From Chaetoderma sp. LZ-2023a (Eukaryota; Mollusca; Caudofoveata; Chaetodermatida; Chaetodermatidae): a DNA stretch of 64,000 nt. The stretch is taken from assembly GCA_034401795.1 (NCBI GenBank), contig CM067374.1:129586901-129650900 (forward strand). The letters are read 5' to 3'. The notes beneath the pieces were generated by a model that was not told the DNA's origin, did no database searches, and was given only the letters and a program-made list of their open reading frames with translations. The translations under genes and the position numbers were made by a program. How positions within the stretch are numbered: the first letter of the stretch is position 1; every line of letters begins with the position of its first letter. This document shows positions 54,645-64,000 of the stretch, piece after piece.

Positions 54645-55780
54645 ACGCTATGAAATAAACATGCATAAAGACAACTTCAAGGATCAGCACAATAAACTCT
54701 GATCTAGGAGAAAAACCCCACAGAAAACCACAAAAAGATAGAAAGATATCATGAAAGGTAATAAAGGAGAAAATGAAAAAAGGGAAAGGAACTAATCAAA
54801 CTGACAGATAAGACGATGATCGACAGCTACCGGATTTAGAAGGAAAAGAACAAAAAATTTAAATTTGCTAGCCGAGAAACAGAAGCCGCGAAGTAAGGAG
54901 AGGAACAAGCTTTTAAGGATAAAACCGGAGGCAAGCCAAAATATGAAAATAATAGCAAAAAGGGAGGAAAGAACGCTAAAATGACAAAGAGGCAACATGA
55001 AACCAGGGCGAAATGACTCGCTGTAACCATGATGACGGAGAAGAAAACTGACAGTCACTGAAAAGGAATAGAATCAAGAGGGAGCCCTGAGAAGAAAATG
55101 GAAACAAGAATAATATCCACCAAAATAAAGACACTAAGAAAGGAGAAATAACCCATAAAAGGAAAAGGAATAAAAAACAAGAAAAAACCCATGAATAAGC
55201 GCGCCGAATTAACTCCCTTAGGTTAAAATAAATATGTCAACCTGCCAACATAAGCAGAGAAAGGAGCGAGAGAAAAGGCTGAACGGCCCGAAGACAACTG
55301 GCCATCTAAAGGTGGATGAAAGAAAAATTATGTATCTAGAGATGATGCGTAGAAACATAGTTAGAAAGAGAAATCAATACAAAATACTAAATCCGAAAGA
55401 AGAAAATATTAAATAACGAAGCATGGGAACGTTAAGACTACCTGAAAATACACGCTTGACAGAAGAATACACGCTTGACAGAAGAATACAACTGCCTTAT
55501 CAGCTGAGTGTTCTATTTAAACCTATGATAGGCGCATATGAAAAAAGCTAAACAAAAATCACATACGGCAACAAGTCGGATGAGTCTTTAATTACGTAGA
55601 ATTCCTGTTACTGATAAAAATATAAATGCTGCATATCTATATAATTTCAAGTGAGACTTCAAGGCAGGCAATGTCTCTGCATGAAGACTTTCAACCATTG
55701 AATATTCTAATTCTTCAGAGCAATTACGGAAATAAGACTAACTCTTAGGTCAAATGATGACTAACTCTTAGGCCAAATGA
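54645..55780. other. Purine-rich region, no gene recognised
   Basis: Strong A+G bias on the plus strand. A 60-codon Lys/Arg/Glu-rich frame at 55234-55416 is what such bias would give by chance. CTACCTGAAAATACACGCTTG carries a short duplication (ACGCTTGACAGAAGAATAC twice, near 55450-55490). Confidence 0.4.
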
Positions 55781-55861
55781 TGACTAGGTCCTAAGAAAAC
55801 GAACACAGAAAATGATATCCCCGAAACCGTAAGCGACCCTATCCCTGGATGAAAAAAAACT

Positions 55862-56215
55862 GGAAGCAAAAAAAATTTTGGAAATGGAAATACGTGAATC
55901 GGAAGTAGAATAGGAAACGTAGATGAGCAAACCGGAAATATAAAACCAGAAACTGAACAGGATCATACAGACCCGGATGGACAGAAAAAAATGGAAGTAG
56001 AATAGGAAACAGAAATGCGCAAACCCAAAGAAGAAAACCGGAAATTGAACAGGATCATACAGACCCGGATGCACAGTAAAAACCGAAAGTAGAAAAGGAA
56101 CCGGAAATACGAGAATCAGAAGTAGAATACGAACTGGAAATGAGCAAACCGGAAGTAGAAAACCGGAAACTGGGCAAATCTGAACCAGAAGAGCACAAAC
56201 CGGAGGTGCTAGCCA
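55862..56215 (+). repeat. Tandem array, about 95-120 bp units, GGAAGTAGAA-rich
   Basis: Units share AGGATCATACAGACCCGGATG, then GGAAGTAGAATAGGAAAC, GAAATG(A/C)GCAAACC and GAAAACCGGAAAC. About three units are visible. Confidence 0.75.
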
Positions 56216-56261
56216 GACTGGAAGTTACTGATTTTTAAAAAAAAATGAATCCTAGTCGGAA

Positions 56262-56690
56262 TCGGGAGGACCGGAAACGGAAACCGGAAGTAGAACAGGG
56301 TCTTGCAAACCCAGATCCCCAGAAAACCGGAAGTAGACTGAAAACCGGAAAAGGAAGGAGCTGAAGCTACCGAGCACTGACCGGAAATGCTTGCCCGACT
56401 GAAAGCTACCGAGCTTCCTGACGGAACTAAGCATAAGCGGAGAAGCTAGGACCGGAAGCAGAAACGGGCATGGAAAGATGCCTACAGGAACTCAGAAAAT
56501 TAACATGGTCCTGGGGACCCGGATATCTGGAAAGACCGGAAGTCATACCGGAAACGGAAGAGAGAACCGGAAACGGAAACCGGAAGTAGAACGGGGTCTT
56601 GCAGACCCGAATCTACCGAGCACCGACTGGAAGTGCTTGCCAGACCGGAAGCTACTGAGCTTCCTGACGGAACTAGGTTAAGGACTGGCG
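56262..56690 (+). repeat. Two diverged copies of a CCGGAAGT-rich unit
   Basis: Copies at about 56274-56428 and 56566-56685 share AACCGGAAGTAGAAC, GGGTCTTGCA, ACCCG/ACCCA, CTACCGAGCAC, and GAGCTTCCTGACGGAACTA. CCGGAAGT occurs repeatedly. Confidence 0.75.
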
Positions 56691-56807
56691 ATCTCTATAA
56701 GTTTCTAGCTATCAAAATCACAGAAAATTGAACTTTAGCATAGCGAGATGAATCGGGGACTTCCGTCGCCGACACCACAGCTTGAGGGTAATGCCCTTCC
56801 TCAAGAT

Positions 56808-57381
56808 TTAGGTGGGTTTTGCCCGGTGACTTAAACGAAGACACATTATATTATTGGGCTTCTTCTTGGAGTCTTTTGGTTCCGGTTTAGGTGACCAAAC
56901 CTCCTGTTTGGACGTGAGGGAAGTAGGTTTCCCCCATTTGCGGATAAACTTCCGGTTATCGCCCGACTCCGATGACTCGTCCTTTGCCGCGCGAATGGCT
57001 GAAGAAAAGCGTTCATCCAGAGATTATGACAAATCGGTCGTGAAGGATTCAAATCTCGCAAATAGGGCCATAATAGCCTCTGAATTAGAGGACAAACACA
57101 CACACCCCACCAAAACACCCCCACCCCACCCTCCACTGCTGGTGGAGCGGATACAGAAGTATTAGAAACGCAACAGCTTTAGGCTTAGAAGCAACGGAGG
57201 GGGAGCAATCGGAGGGCAACGAAGTCTTGGCCATAAAATAATAATTTTGAAAATGGTCAGAGAGCAACCCTTGCAAATCCCGCACATAGATATCGGTGTA
57301 CACGATGTACATTTGAGGCACACGAATACAATCACACTTCATCGAAGTGCACTTAACTTTCTCCGCCGCTTTAACTGACTC
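56808..57381 (-). pseudogene. Degenerate coding remnant, unrecognised (possibly retroelement gag-like)
   Basis: On the minus strand an acceptor-like CGTTTATAG precedes an open frame starting ESVKAAEKVKCTSMKCDC and continuing through QMYIVYTDIYVRDLQGLLSD to about LYPLHQQW. The frame then runs into a G/T-rich simple tract (minus strand of CACACACCCC). After a frame change, NSEAIMALFARFESF leads to an in-frame TAA, then SLDERFSSAIRAAKDE, and finally KDSKKKPNN before a terminal stop. Composition looks like real protein rather than repeat translation: a polar, charged helical part followed by a Lys/Pro tail. I do not recognise the family. A decayed gag-like ORF of a retroelement is one guess, a host pseudogene another. 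It abuts the CCGGAAGT array. Confidence 0.3.
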
Positions 57382-58185
57382 CTATAAACGAAAAATAAAA
57401 AGATAAAAGAACGAAGCATACAGCCTCCTCAGAGAACTTAAAAAAAACACTTAAAAATTAGGAGTCCCAAATAAAAAACAAAGCACATGATTAGAAAAGG
57501 CAGGAAATTTTGAATTCAACTATCTCAAAGAGTCCTAAGACTCAGAGAAAACTCTTAAATGATATTGATTGAGTTACATAGAGATCTAATTCCTAGTAGG
57601 AGATATCCTAGTACATAAAAAATAAGTGAGGGTAAATGACCATGATGATGAAATGATGAAATGGGAGGCATGGTTGACTACCACGAAAAATGGTAACAAA
57701 GTTACATAAGAACAATAAATCATCAGAAATCCATAAAACATTCAACAAACATAACTTTGTCAACAGATACTGCATATTAGGCATGATTAAAGAATATATA
57801 TCCTTCATATAAGATACTGAACACAGTAGACAAATACAAAAATCTTAGTCTGGATTTTTGGCTACTTTCTGCTTACAGAATATCTGAAAAGTGAATCTGT
57901 TTCCTAGTTGGGCTCCTTTACGCATGCGCATACATGTGCAGGTGACAGGTGTCACTGAGGAGTGTGTATAGACTGGTGCCAGTCTCTGATAGGCCATATG
58001 CTGGGAGTGTACTCTACCAGTAGCCTGGTCGAGGGTGTGATGAAGTGGTATAGGCATATAGAGGCATGTGAGCAAGTATAAAAATCTTATTCTGGTGGCT
58101 AAATGCAGAGTAGTTGATTTAGCAAGTAATGATTGAACGGTATAGATGTTTTTGTGGTGTAATAACAACTTGAGTTATCATCCAG
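57382..58185. other. No gene recognised
   Basis: Follows the acceptor of the degenerate frame on the minus strand, so part could be its intron. AT-rich to 57840, then mixed. Confidence 0.3.
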
Positions 58186-58189
58186 ACAC

Positions 58190-58475
58190 ACACTATCACG
58201 TCATTAATTAGGTCACCATAACCTTGACCTTTGACCCAAAAATCGACAGGGTTCTTCGGACAACCAAGGAAATGGCTCCCACGCCAGATTGGTAATGATC
58301 CGTTCAATAGAATAGAATGTAATTAATTAGGCCACTGTGACCTTGACCTTTGGCCATTTGAGGCCAAAACCAATAGGGTTCTTTGGACAACCAAGGACAA
58401 AATCCCATGTCAGACTGGTAATGATCCCTTCAATAGAACTAGTTATCATCCGGAAATGAAAGCCTGAACGGATGG
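58190..58475 (+). repeat. TGACCTTTGACC dispersed repeat, two units
   Basis: Units of about 130 bp: TAATTAGGTCACC, CTTGACCTTTGACC, GGGTTCTTCGGACAACCAAGG, CAGATTGGTAATGATCC. The second ends AGTTATCATCCGGAAATG as at 38.6 kb. Confidence 0.7.
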
Positions 58476-58821
58476 TTGGACAAAGCAAATGCTATATAAC
58501 CCTTATATTTATATGGGGGGGGGGAATAATAACTACAATAGGCAAATAATACGAAGAATTATAGCATCGTAACCATGGGATTATTTTGTCTCCCTGGCGC
58601 AGCCATTTTCTCGCAACGAGAGCGAGATTTCACGAGATCGTGATGTCATCTTTGCCGAGCAGGAAAACTGTACAGTAAATCTGCATAAATATGCATATGC
58701 ATGGAGCCCTAACCTGTGCTAATTTGTAATCATTATGACATTGCTAATTTGTAATCATTACGACATTGCTAATTTGTAATCATTACGACATTGTACAGTT
58801 AATCTATTAAGTTTTTCAAAC
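58476..58821. repeat. Short direct repeats, no gene
   Basis: CTAATTTGTAATCATTACGACATTG, 25 bp (GCTAATTTGTAATCATTA as core), occurs three times in a row at about 58716-58795, followed by the start of a family G element. A poly-G run lies near 58515. Confidence 0.7.
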
Positions 58822-61679
58822 AAGAATCCCAAGGGCCTTAATTCTCACCTGGACAATGAGCATTTGAACCATTGGCATAATACTTTAAATTCAGCAGTAA
58901 CAAGACATACAATACGAAATTGGGAATTCAGTACAATTGATATTTAGTGGGAAATTAATGATGAACGATGACTACACAATCAGATTGAACCTTAGGATCC
59001 ATCCAGCCAATAAAAAATCCAATATGGTCATCAAACACAAAATTTTGATCGGTCCATGGTCTCTTGAAAAAACTTTCATCACCCTTTATCGAGGAAATTA
59101 AATCTAATGAGTTCCTGAGATGGCCAATAGAACAAGCAGTTAATGAGGAGTATCGTTTTAAACGATAGGCAGCTATTTTTCTGAAAATTAAAGATGGTCG
59201 CCGAACAAATTGACCAATCAAAATTCTGTATACAAGGTCTGAAGCACACTCCTTTAGGGTCCTTCCATCCGTGTTTGCTTGAAATCGTTCATGCAGTTAA
59301 TGAGAAGTAACCTAAACTGACTTCCCGAAGTTTTCAGAAAATCCAAGTTGGCCATCGGAAATATTGACCAATTAGAATTCTCGTTAAAAGTGTTGAAGCC
59401 TCACAGAATAGAATTAGTTCACCCAAGTTTCGTTGAAGTCGGGACAGTTATATACACCTGTGCAAAGTTAAGCACCAGCAAAAACAATAGAACGTAGAAA
59501 CATGATGGTACAACTAGGCTGCCATACTTTTTGTCCCCGCGTTAGCTGACATAATTCCAAGTACGAAATGCACATGCATGCATGACTTCACGCCGCTTGA
59601 TGTCCGTGCGTGGCGGGAAACAGCACACGTGTTCAGTTATGTAAAAGTCCAGTTTGAGGTGTAGAACATTACATACAGATTTAGGCGACAAGATTAGGAA
59701 TTTTGTGTTCATGACCGTGGTTTATTTGTACAGAGAGAATTAGCTCTTGATTGTGAACCGCTATGGCAAGACGAAGGTTAAGTGATCGTGTGAAATGGCA
59801 AATCATAGGCATGCATACCACTGGTATGTCATGCAGAGAGATTGGCAGACAGCTGAACATTAACCATACTGTAATCAGTCGTTTGATTGCAAAACATGGG
59901 CAAACTAACGAGGTGAAGGACAGGCCTAGATCTGGAAGACCGAAGAAGACTACTGCCCGTGATGATCGAGCCCTAGTACGCCTTGTTAGGAGATCTCCAT
60001 TCACCAACAGCAGAGTGCTCAGCCAGCAATGGGAAACGCGCAATAGAGTGTCAATGTCTACCGTCAAAAGGAGACTGTATGCTGCTGGCATGAAAGCTAG
60101 GAGACCTGTCAGACGTCCTCTCCTCACTGCACACCACAAAGAGGAGCGTCTGAGGTGGTGCAACGAAAGAAGACACTGGAACATGAGATCCTGGAGACGG
60201 GTACACTGGTCCGATGAAAGTCGGTCCCCGCTTCATGCCACAGATGGTCGAACTCGTGTATGGAGGTCCAGACGCACGGCGTACGACCAACGTAACATCA
60301 TGGAAGAAGTTCCATTTGGTGGAGGTTCCGTTATGATATGGGGGTGCATCTCATTTGATTGTAAGCTGGATCTGTTGACTGTACCTGGAACACTAAATGG
60401 ACAAAGATATCAAGATTCCATACTGGATAGAGTTGTGGTCCCTCATTTTGTAAATCATGCACCTGGAACCCACCCTATATTCATGGATGACAACGCCCGA
60501 CCACATCGTGCTAGAGCTGTGCATGAATACCTCCGCCAGAATGCCATCGAAACCCTACCATGGCCAGCAAGGAGCCCTGACATGAACCCTATTGAGCATA
60601 TCTGGGACATTCTGGGAAACATGGTGAGAAGGAGGGATCCTCCTGTGCAGAACCTACAGGAATTAACAGACGCACTCGACTTGAATGGCAACGAATACCA
60701 CAATGGCGTATCAGTCGGTTGGTGACCAGCATGAGACGTCGTGTCCAGGCCGTCATCCAGGCACAAGGTGGATATACCCGGTATTAATAATGACAGTCTC
60801 AAACTCGTGCACAGATGTTAAACTTCGTTTTCAGACACCATTAATGACAATCTAGCCACGTGTGTCAACTGTAGGGCAATAGTTGTCAGTTGTGTCAACG
60901 TAACTATATTCAGGCCTCGTTTTCAAGTTCAAACAATTCTGTATTTAAGTTCTAAAGCACACCACACTAGGGTCCTTCCAGGCGAGTTTCTTGAAATCGT
61001 TCAAGCATTTAATGACTAGTAGCATTTTAACTGATTTAACGAGGTTTTCAGAAAATCCAAGATGGCTGCGGTAAAATATTGACCAATCAGAATTCTCATT
61101 AGAAGTAATGAAGCCTGTCAGCAATAGAATTAGTCCACCCAAATTTTGTTGAAGTTGACCCATTTATATTGGAGGAGTTACCTTCAAAATTATTTCTTTC
61201 CAGAACTTTCAGAAACTCCAAGATGGCTACCAGAAAATTTGACCAATCAAAATTATGAATAGAAGACTGGAGCCTACCACCATAGGATACTTCCAGCCAA
61301 ATTTGGTTGAAATTTCCCAAGCAGTTAATGAGTAGCATGTTAAACAATTTTTCATCATTTTTTGGAAAATTCAAGATGGCCACCAAAGAAATAGACCAAT
61401 CAAAATTATGTATACATGTTCTAAAGCATATCATTCTAGGCTCATCCCAACAGTTTGCTTGAAATCAGTTAAGTGATTAACGATGAGTAGACCTTTTTCA
61501 GAAAATCCAAGATGGTCGCCAAAAAAATTGACCCATCAAAATTCTGTATACATGTTCTGAAACCTACCAGCATAGGATCCTTCCAGCCAAGTCTGGTTGA
61601 AATTGCCCTAGCAGTTAATGAAGAGTAGCATATTAAACGATTTCCCACCATTTTTCGGAAAATTTAAGATGGCTGCCAA
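58822..61679 (+). mobile_element. Family G element interrupted by the Tc1 insertion
   Basis: Starts AACAAGAATCCCAAGGGCC. Four units resume from about 60930 (CAATTCTGTATTTAAGTTC) to 61678. The junctions suggest about one unit was lost on insertion or later. Confidence 0.75.
59763..60787 (+). pseudogene. Tc1-type transposase (DD34E), nearly intact, one frameshift
   Basis: IS630/Tc1-mariner superfamily transposase, which cuts and pastes DNA at TA dinucleotides. Residues 1-90 form two helix-turn-helix DNA-binding parts joined by a GRPR-like hook (RSGRPKK, about residue 57). The catalytic triad is intact: Asp151 in HWSDES, Asp243 in FMDDNARPH, Glu278 in SPDMNPIEH. There are exactly 34 residues between the second Asp and the Glu, hence DD34E. 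After about residue 306 (DAL) the original frame runs off into unrelated residues and stops at 60723. The plus-one shifted frame from 60683 continues EWQRIPQWR and ends GGYTRY at a TAA, giving a product near 340 residues, normal for Tc1. One base is missing around 60681-60683. Context: inserted in a family G repeat. I could not align terminal inverted repeats. Confidence 0.92.
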
Positions 61680-62872
61680 AACAAGAGGCCCAGGGGTCAG
61701 TGGCGCTCACCTGGACCATTGGCACTTAAAACATTTGCATTTAAATAGACATGATGGAAATTTCGGAAAATCCAAGATGGCCACCAAAAAATTGACCAAT
61801 CAAGATTCTCGTTTAATATGTTGATCATAGGATCGTTCCACCCAAGTTTTGTTGAAATCGGGCTATTGATTGAAGGAGTACCATTCTTAAATCGTTCTGG
61901 AGAACTTTCAGAAAAATCAGACATGCCTGCCAAAATATTGACCTATCAAAATTCTGAATAGAATTTCTAGAGGCTACCACAATAGGATCTTTCTCGTCAA
62001 ATTTGGTTGAAACTGCCCAAGCGATGAATGAGGAGTAGCATTTTATACAAATTTCCATTTTTCGGAAAATCCAAGATGGCTACCATCAAAATAAAGCTGT
62101 CAAAATTCTGTATAAAAGATCTGAAGCGTACTGGCCTAGAGTTCTTCCAGTTGAGTTTGGTTGAAATCGGCCAAGCGGTTAATGAAGAGTAGCATTTTAA
62201 AGGATTTTCAGCCATTTTTCAGAAAATTCAAGATGGCCACCAAACAAATTGACAAATCAAAATTCTGTATACAGGCCCCATGTATACACACTCTGAAGCA
62301 TACCACTTTAGGGTCCTTCCAGCCGAGTTTGCTTGAACTCGTTCTAGCAGTTATTAAGTAGTAGCCTTTTAATTGATTTCCAGAAATTTCCATAAAATCC
62401 AAGATGGCTGCCGGAAAAATTGATCAATAAAAATTCTGTATACAAGTTCTGAAACATATCTACCAGCGCACTAACCTCCCAGCCAAATCTGGTTGATATT
62501 GTCCAAGCAGTTAATGAGGAGCAGCACTTTAAATGATTTCCCACCATTTTTCGTTATAAGTGTTGTCGCCTACCAGCATAGAATTAGTCCATCCAAGTGT
62601 CGTTGAAATCAGGCCACTTATATTGGAGTAGCGCTTTAAACGATTTTCAAAATATTTTCGAAAAGTCCAAGATAGCTGCCAAAATACACTGACCAATCAA
62701 AATTCCGAATACAAGCTCTGAAGCACACCGCTTAAAGGTCATTCCAGACAAATTTGGTTGAAATCGGTCAAAGCATAAATGAGCTGTGATTTGATGGATG
62801 GACGATGGCCGGACGCCGGCCGGCCGCCATGTCATAAGCTCACTCGGCGCCCAGGACAGGTTCGCTAATAAT
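61679..62872 (+). mobile_element. Family G element, complete by its ends
   Basis: Starts AACAAGAGGCCCAGGGG with GCTCACCTGGACC. About six units follow, and it ends GCCGCCATGTCATAAGC and CAGGTTCGCTAATAA. Confidence 0.83.
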
Positions 62873-63410
62873 AGAGGGATTCCATCTGTCACCCAAGTAT
62901 CTGACATCATAATCAAAGATTTGAAAATACGTCACTTGTCATGCTTGTTAGCTGATGTTACAATCAAAATGGCATAGATCTGTCATGAAAGTGGCAATGG
63001 TCAATTACGAAGACACCTGAAGACTGTTGGTGCGTGTTGCAAACCCTAGATATGAGTAGCAATGACTAATTACCGTGATTTCTCGACTAAAGGCCGCCCT
63101 CGAATATAGGACGCTGTCCCAAATTTGACCAAAATCTGCCCAAAAAACTCTTGTATTCAAGTATAAGACGCTGTTAAATTTAGAAAAAAACGTACCTTTA
63201 AAAAATCGAAAATTGGTATAAAAAATAACCATCACTCAGGGCTATGTTTAATGCATGACTAAAAAAATGTTCATGGTGGAAGAGAAATTATTAAATAGGA
63301 CCGCCTAAATATAGTGTATCTTCAATAAAGATTGTTTATTACATCAAAATCAATCTAATTTTGGCATAAAATGTCTCCTTGCAAACATAGAAATCGTGTG
63401 ATAGAAACAG
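62873..63410. repeat. Old dispersed repeat, no gene
   Basis: GATTTCTCGACTAAAGGCCG, CTCGAATATAGGACGC and ATACAAGACGC-like words recall an ancient DNA element found in many invertebrates. TTATTACATCAAAATCAATC matches the hAT-like element at 40.3 kb. Confidence 0.45.
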
Positions 63411-63411
63411 A

Positions 63412-63715
63412 TTGTAATGGCTCTTTTGCGTTTGGAGGCGCTGTGTGATCTTATGCGTTAACAAGAGTTGGTTATCGGGCTCTTTTGTGATTGGAGGCGC
63501 CGTGTAATCTGATGCGTTAACGGGAGTTGGTTATAAAACGGGTATGGGAATATTCAGATGGTCACTAGTTGTAATGACTCTTGCGTTTGGAGGCGCTGTG
63601 TGATCTTATGCGCTAACGGGAGTTAGTTATCTGGCTCTTTTGTGATTGGAGGTGCTGTGTAATCTTATGCGCTAACAGGAGTTGGTTATCAAATGGGTAC
63701 GGGAACATTCAGTTC
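63412..63715 (+). repeat. Dimeric tandem repeat (about 59 bp monomers, 158 bp higher-order unit)
   Basis: Monomers carry CTCTTTTGCGTTTGGAGGCG or CTCTTTTGTGATTGGAGGCG, then CTTATGCGTTAACGGGAG and TTGGTTATC. They alternate a-b, a-b, with a linker GGGTATGGGAATATTCAG after each pair. A fifth partial monomer lies at about 63797. Confidence 0.85.
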
Positions 63716-64000
63716 TTATCGCGCAATGATGATATATAGCAATTTCCGAGTCCAGAATGTTTAGATCCGAGTACTCGCTCTAATTAGAATAAAAATCTTT
63801 TGCGATTGGAGGCGAATCACGTGATTTATACAATCTTTTCTCGACGCCATTTTATGTCAAATTCTGGGTTAATTTTGATGTAATAAGTGATATGTATTAA
63901 AGAATATGATGATAACTACGTAATCGGATCGGGAAACCAATGTCGTAGGTATTTTAGCCTGACGCTTGGTCGCAAATGTGAGACCAAAAGTCTGAATGAT
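63716..64000. repeat. Continuation of a dispersed element reaching the window edge
   Basis: AATCACGTGATTTATA, TCGACGCCATTT and ATGTCAAATT match 40.58-40.63 kb. The last 45 bases match 53.25 kb in reverse. Confidence 0.6.

Noticed and set aside
54792..55058. Hydrophobic 64-88 residue minus-strand frames (Leu/Phe-rich)
   Set aside because: A-rich plus-strand DNA gives Phe/Leu codons on the other strand; no start context, splice sites or conservation signal.
55234..55416. 60-residue Lys/Arg/Glu-rich plus-strand frame
   Set aside because: Expected from purine-rich DNA by chance.
59681..60184. 167-residue minus-strand frame opposite the transposase
   Set aside because: Shadow of the Tc1 coding strand.
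59450..60910. Terminal inverted repeats of the Tc1 element
   Set aside because: I compared TATACACCTGTGCAAAG at the left with several right-hand candidates and found no convincing inverted match, so no boundaries are claimed.

Overview
This is a repeat-saturated piece of an animal genome. A marine invertebrate, probably a mollusc or another lophotrochozoan, is the best guess. The guess rests on repeats I recognise by eye: elements beginning ACAAGAGGCCC with a nearby GCTCACCTG and many AAGATGGCC words, a tail reading CTATAGTCCCC with GGGGACTAATAA, and runs of TGACCTTTGACC. There is no operon-like organisation. Almost every long open frame is low-complexity DNA or repeat translation.

Host genes. 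One intron-rich minus-strand gene can be followed by splice sites and reading phase: exons at 46043-45944, 43650-43462, 41373-41276, 37914-37825 and a possible terminal exon at 33345-33130, which ends in a hydrophobic tail followed by AATAAA. All junction phases agree. The joined product is about 230 residues of Ser/Arg-rich then Lys/Glu-rich sequence. It carries an RHPTGI motif that resembles the ROCK-site region of myosin phosphatase targeting subunits (MYPT/PPP1R12). That identity is a hypothesis. Further downstream on the same strand, 10883-10548 is a Gly/Ser/Tyr-rich coding exon with its own ATG and a perfect donor. It is either an alternative first exon of the same locus or a separate gene. 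The upstream exons of the main gene (ankyrin repeats, if it is MYPT) are not in the window.

Mobile DNA. Family A (my label) is a 200-250 bp palindromic element with TTAA-CCCTTT ends and a GGCTCG/CGAGCC loop; about 49 full or partial copies make up some 15% of the window. Families B and D also sit between TTAA tetranucleotides. Family C (about 380-400 bp, CCTTTCCAG ends) shares the GAATATTTTGAAA stem with family B. Family F (two copies) has a related stem. Family G is the AAGAGGCCC/AAGATGGCC repeat, in large blocks at 15.4-18.1, 46.4-49.0, 53.3-54.6 and 58.8-62.9 kb. A 1153 bp hAT-like element with a perfect 8 bp target duplication lies inside a family C copy at 39.9 kb. A Tc1-type transposase (DD34E, one frameshift) interrupts a family G block at 59.8 kb.

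Tandem repeats include a 40 bp x 4 array (4.84 kb), a trinucleotide run and a 20 bp array (21.4-21.9 kb), a 37 bp x 12 array (48.4 kb), a 370 bp mosaic of tetranucleotides (49.0 kb), an AACCGCCAAAA array (52.8 kb), a CCGGAAGT-rich array (55.8-56.7 kb) and a dimeric array (63.4 kb). Coordinates of repeat edges were read by eye and may be off by some bases, except where target-site duplications are given.
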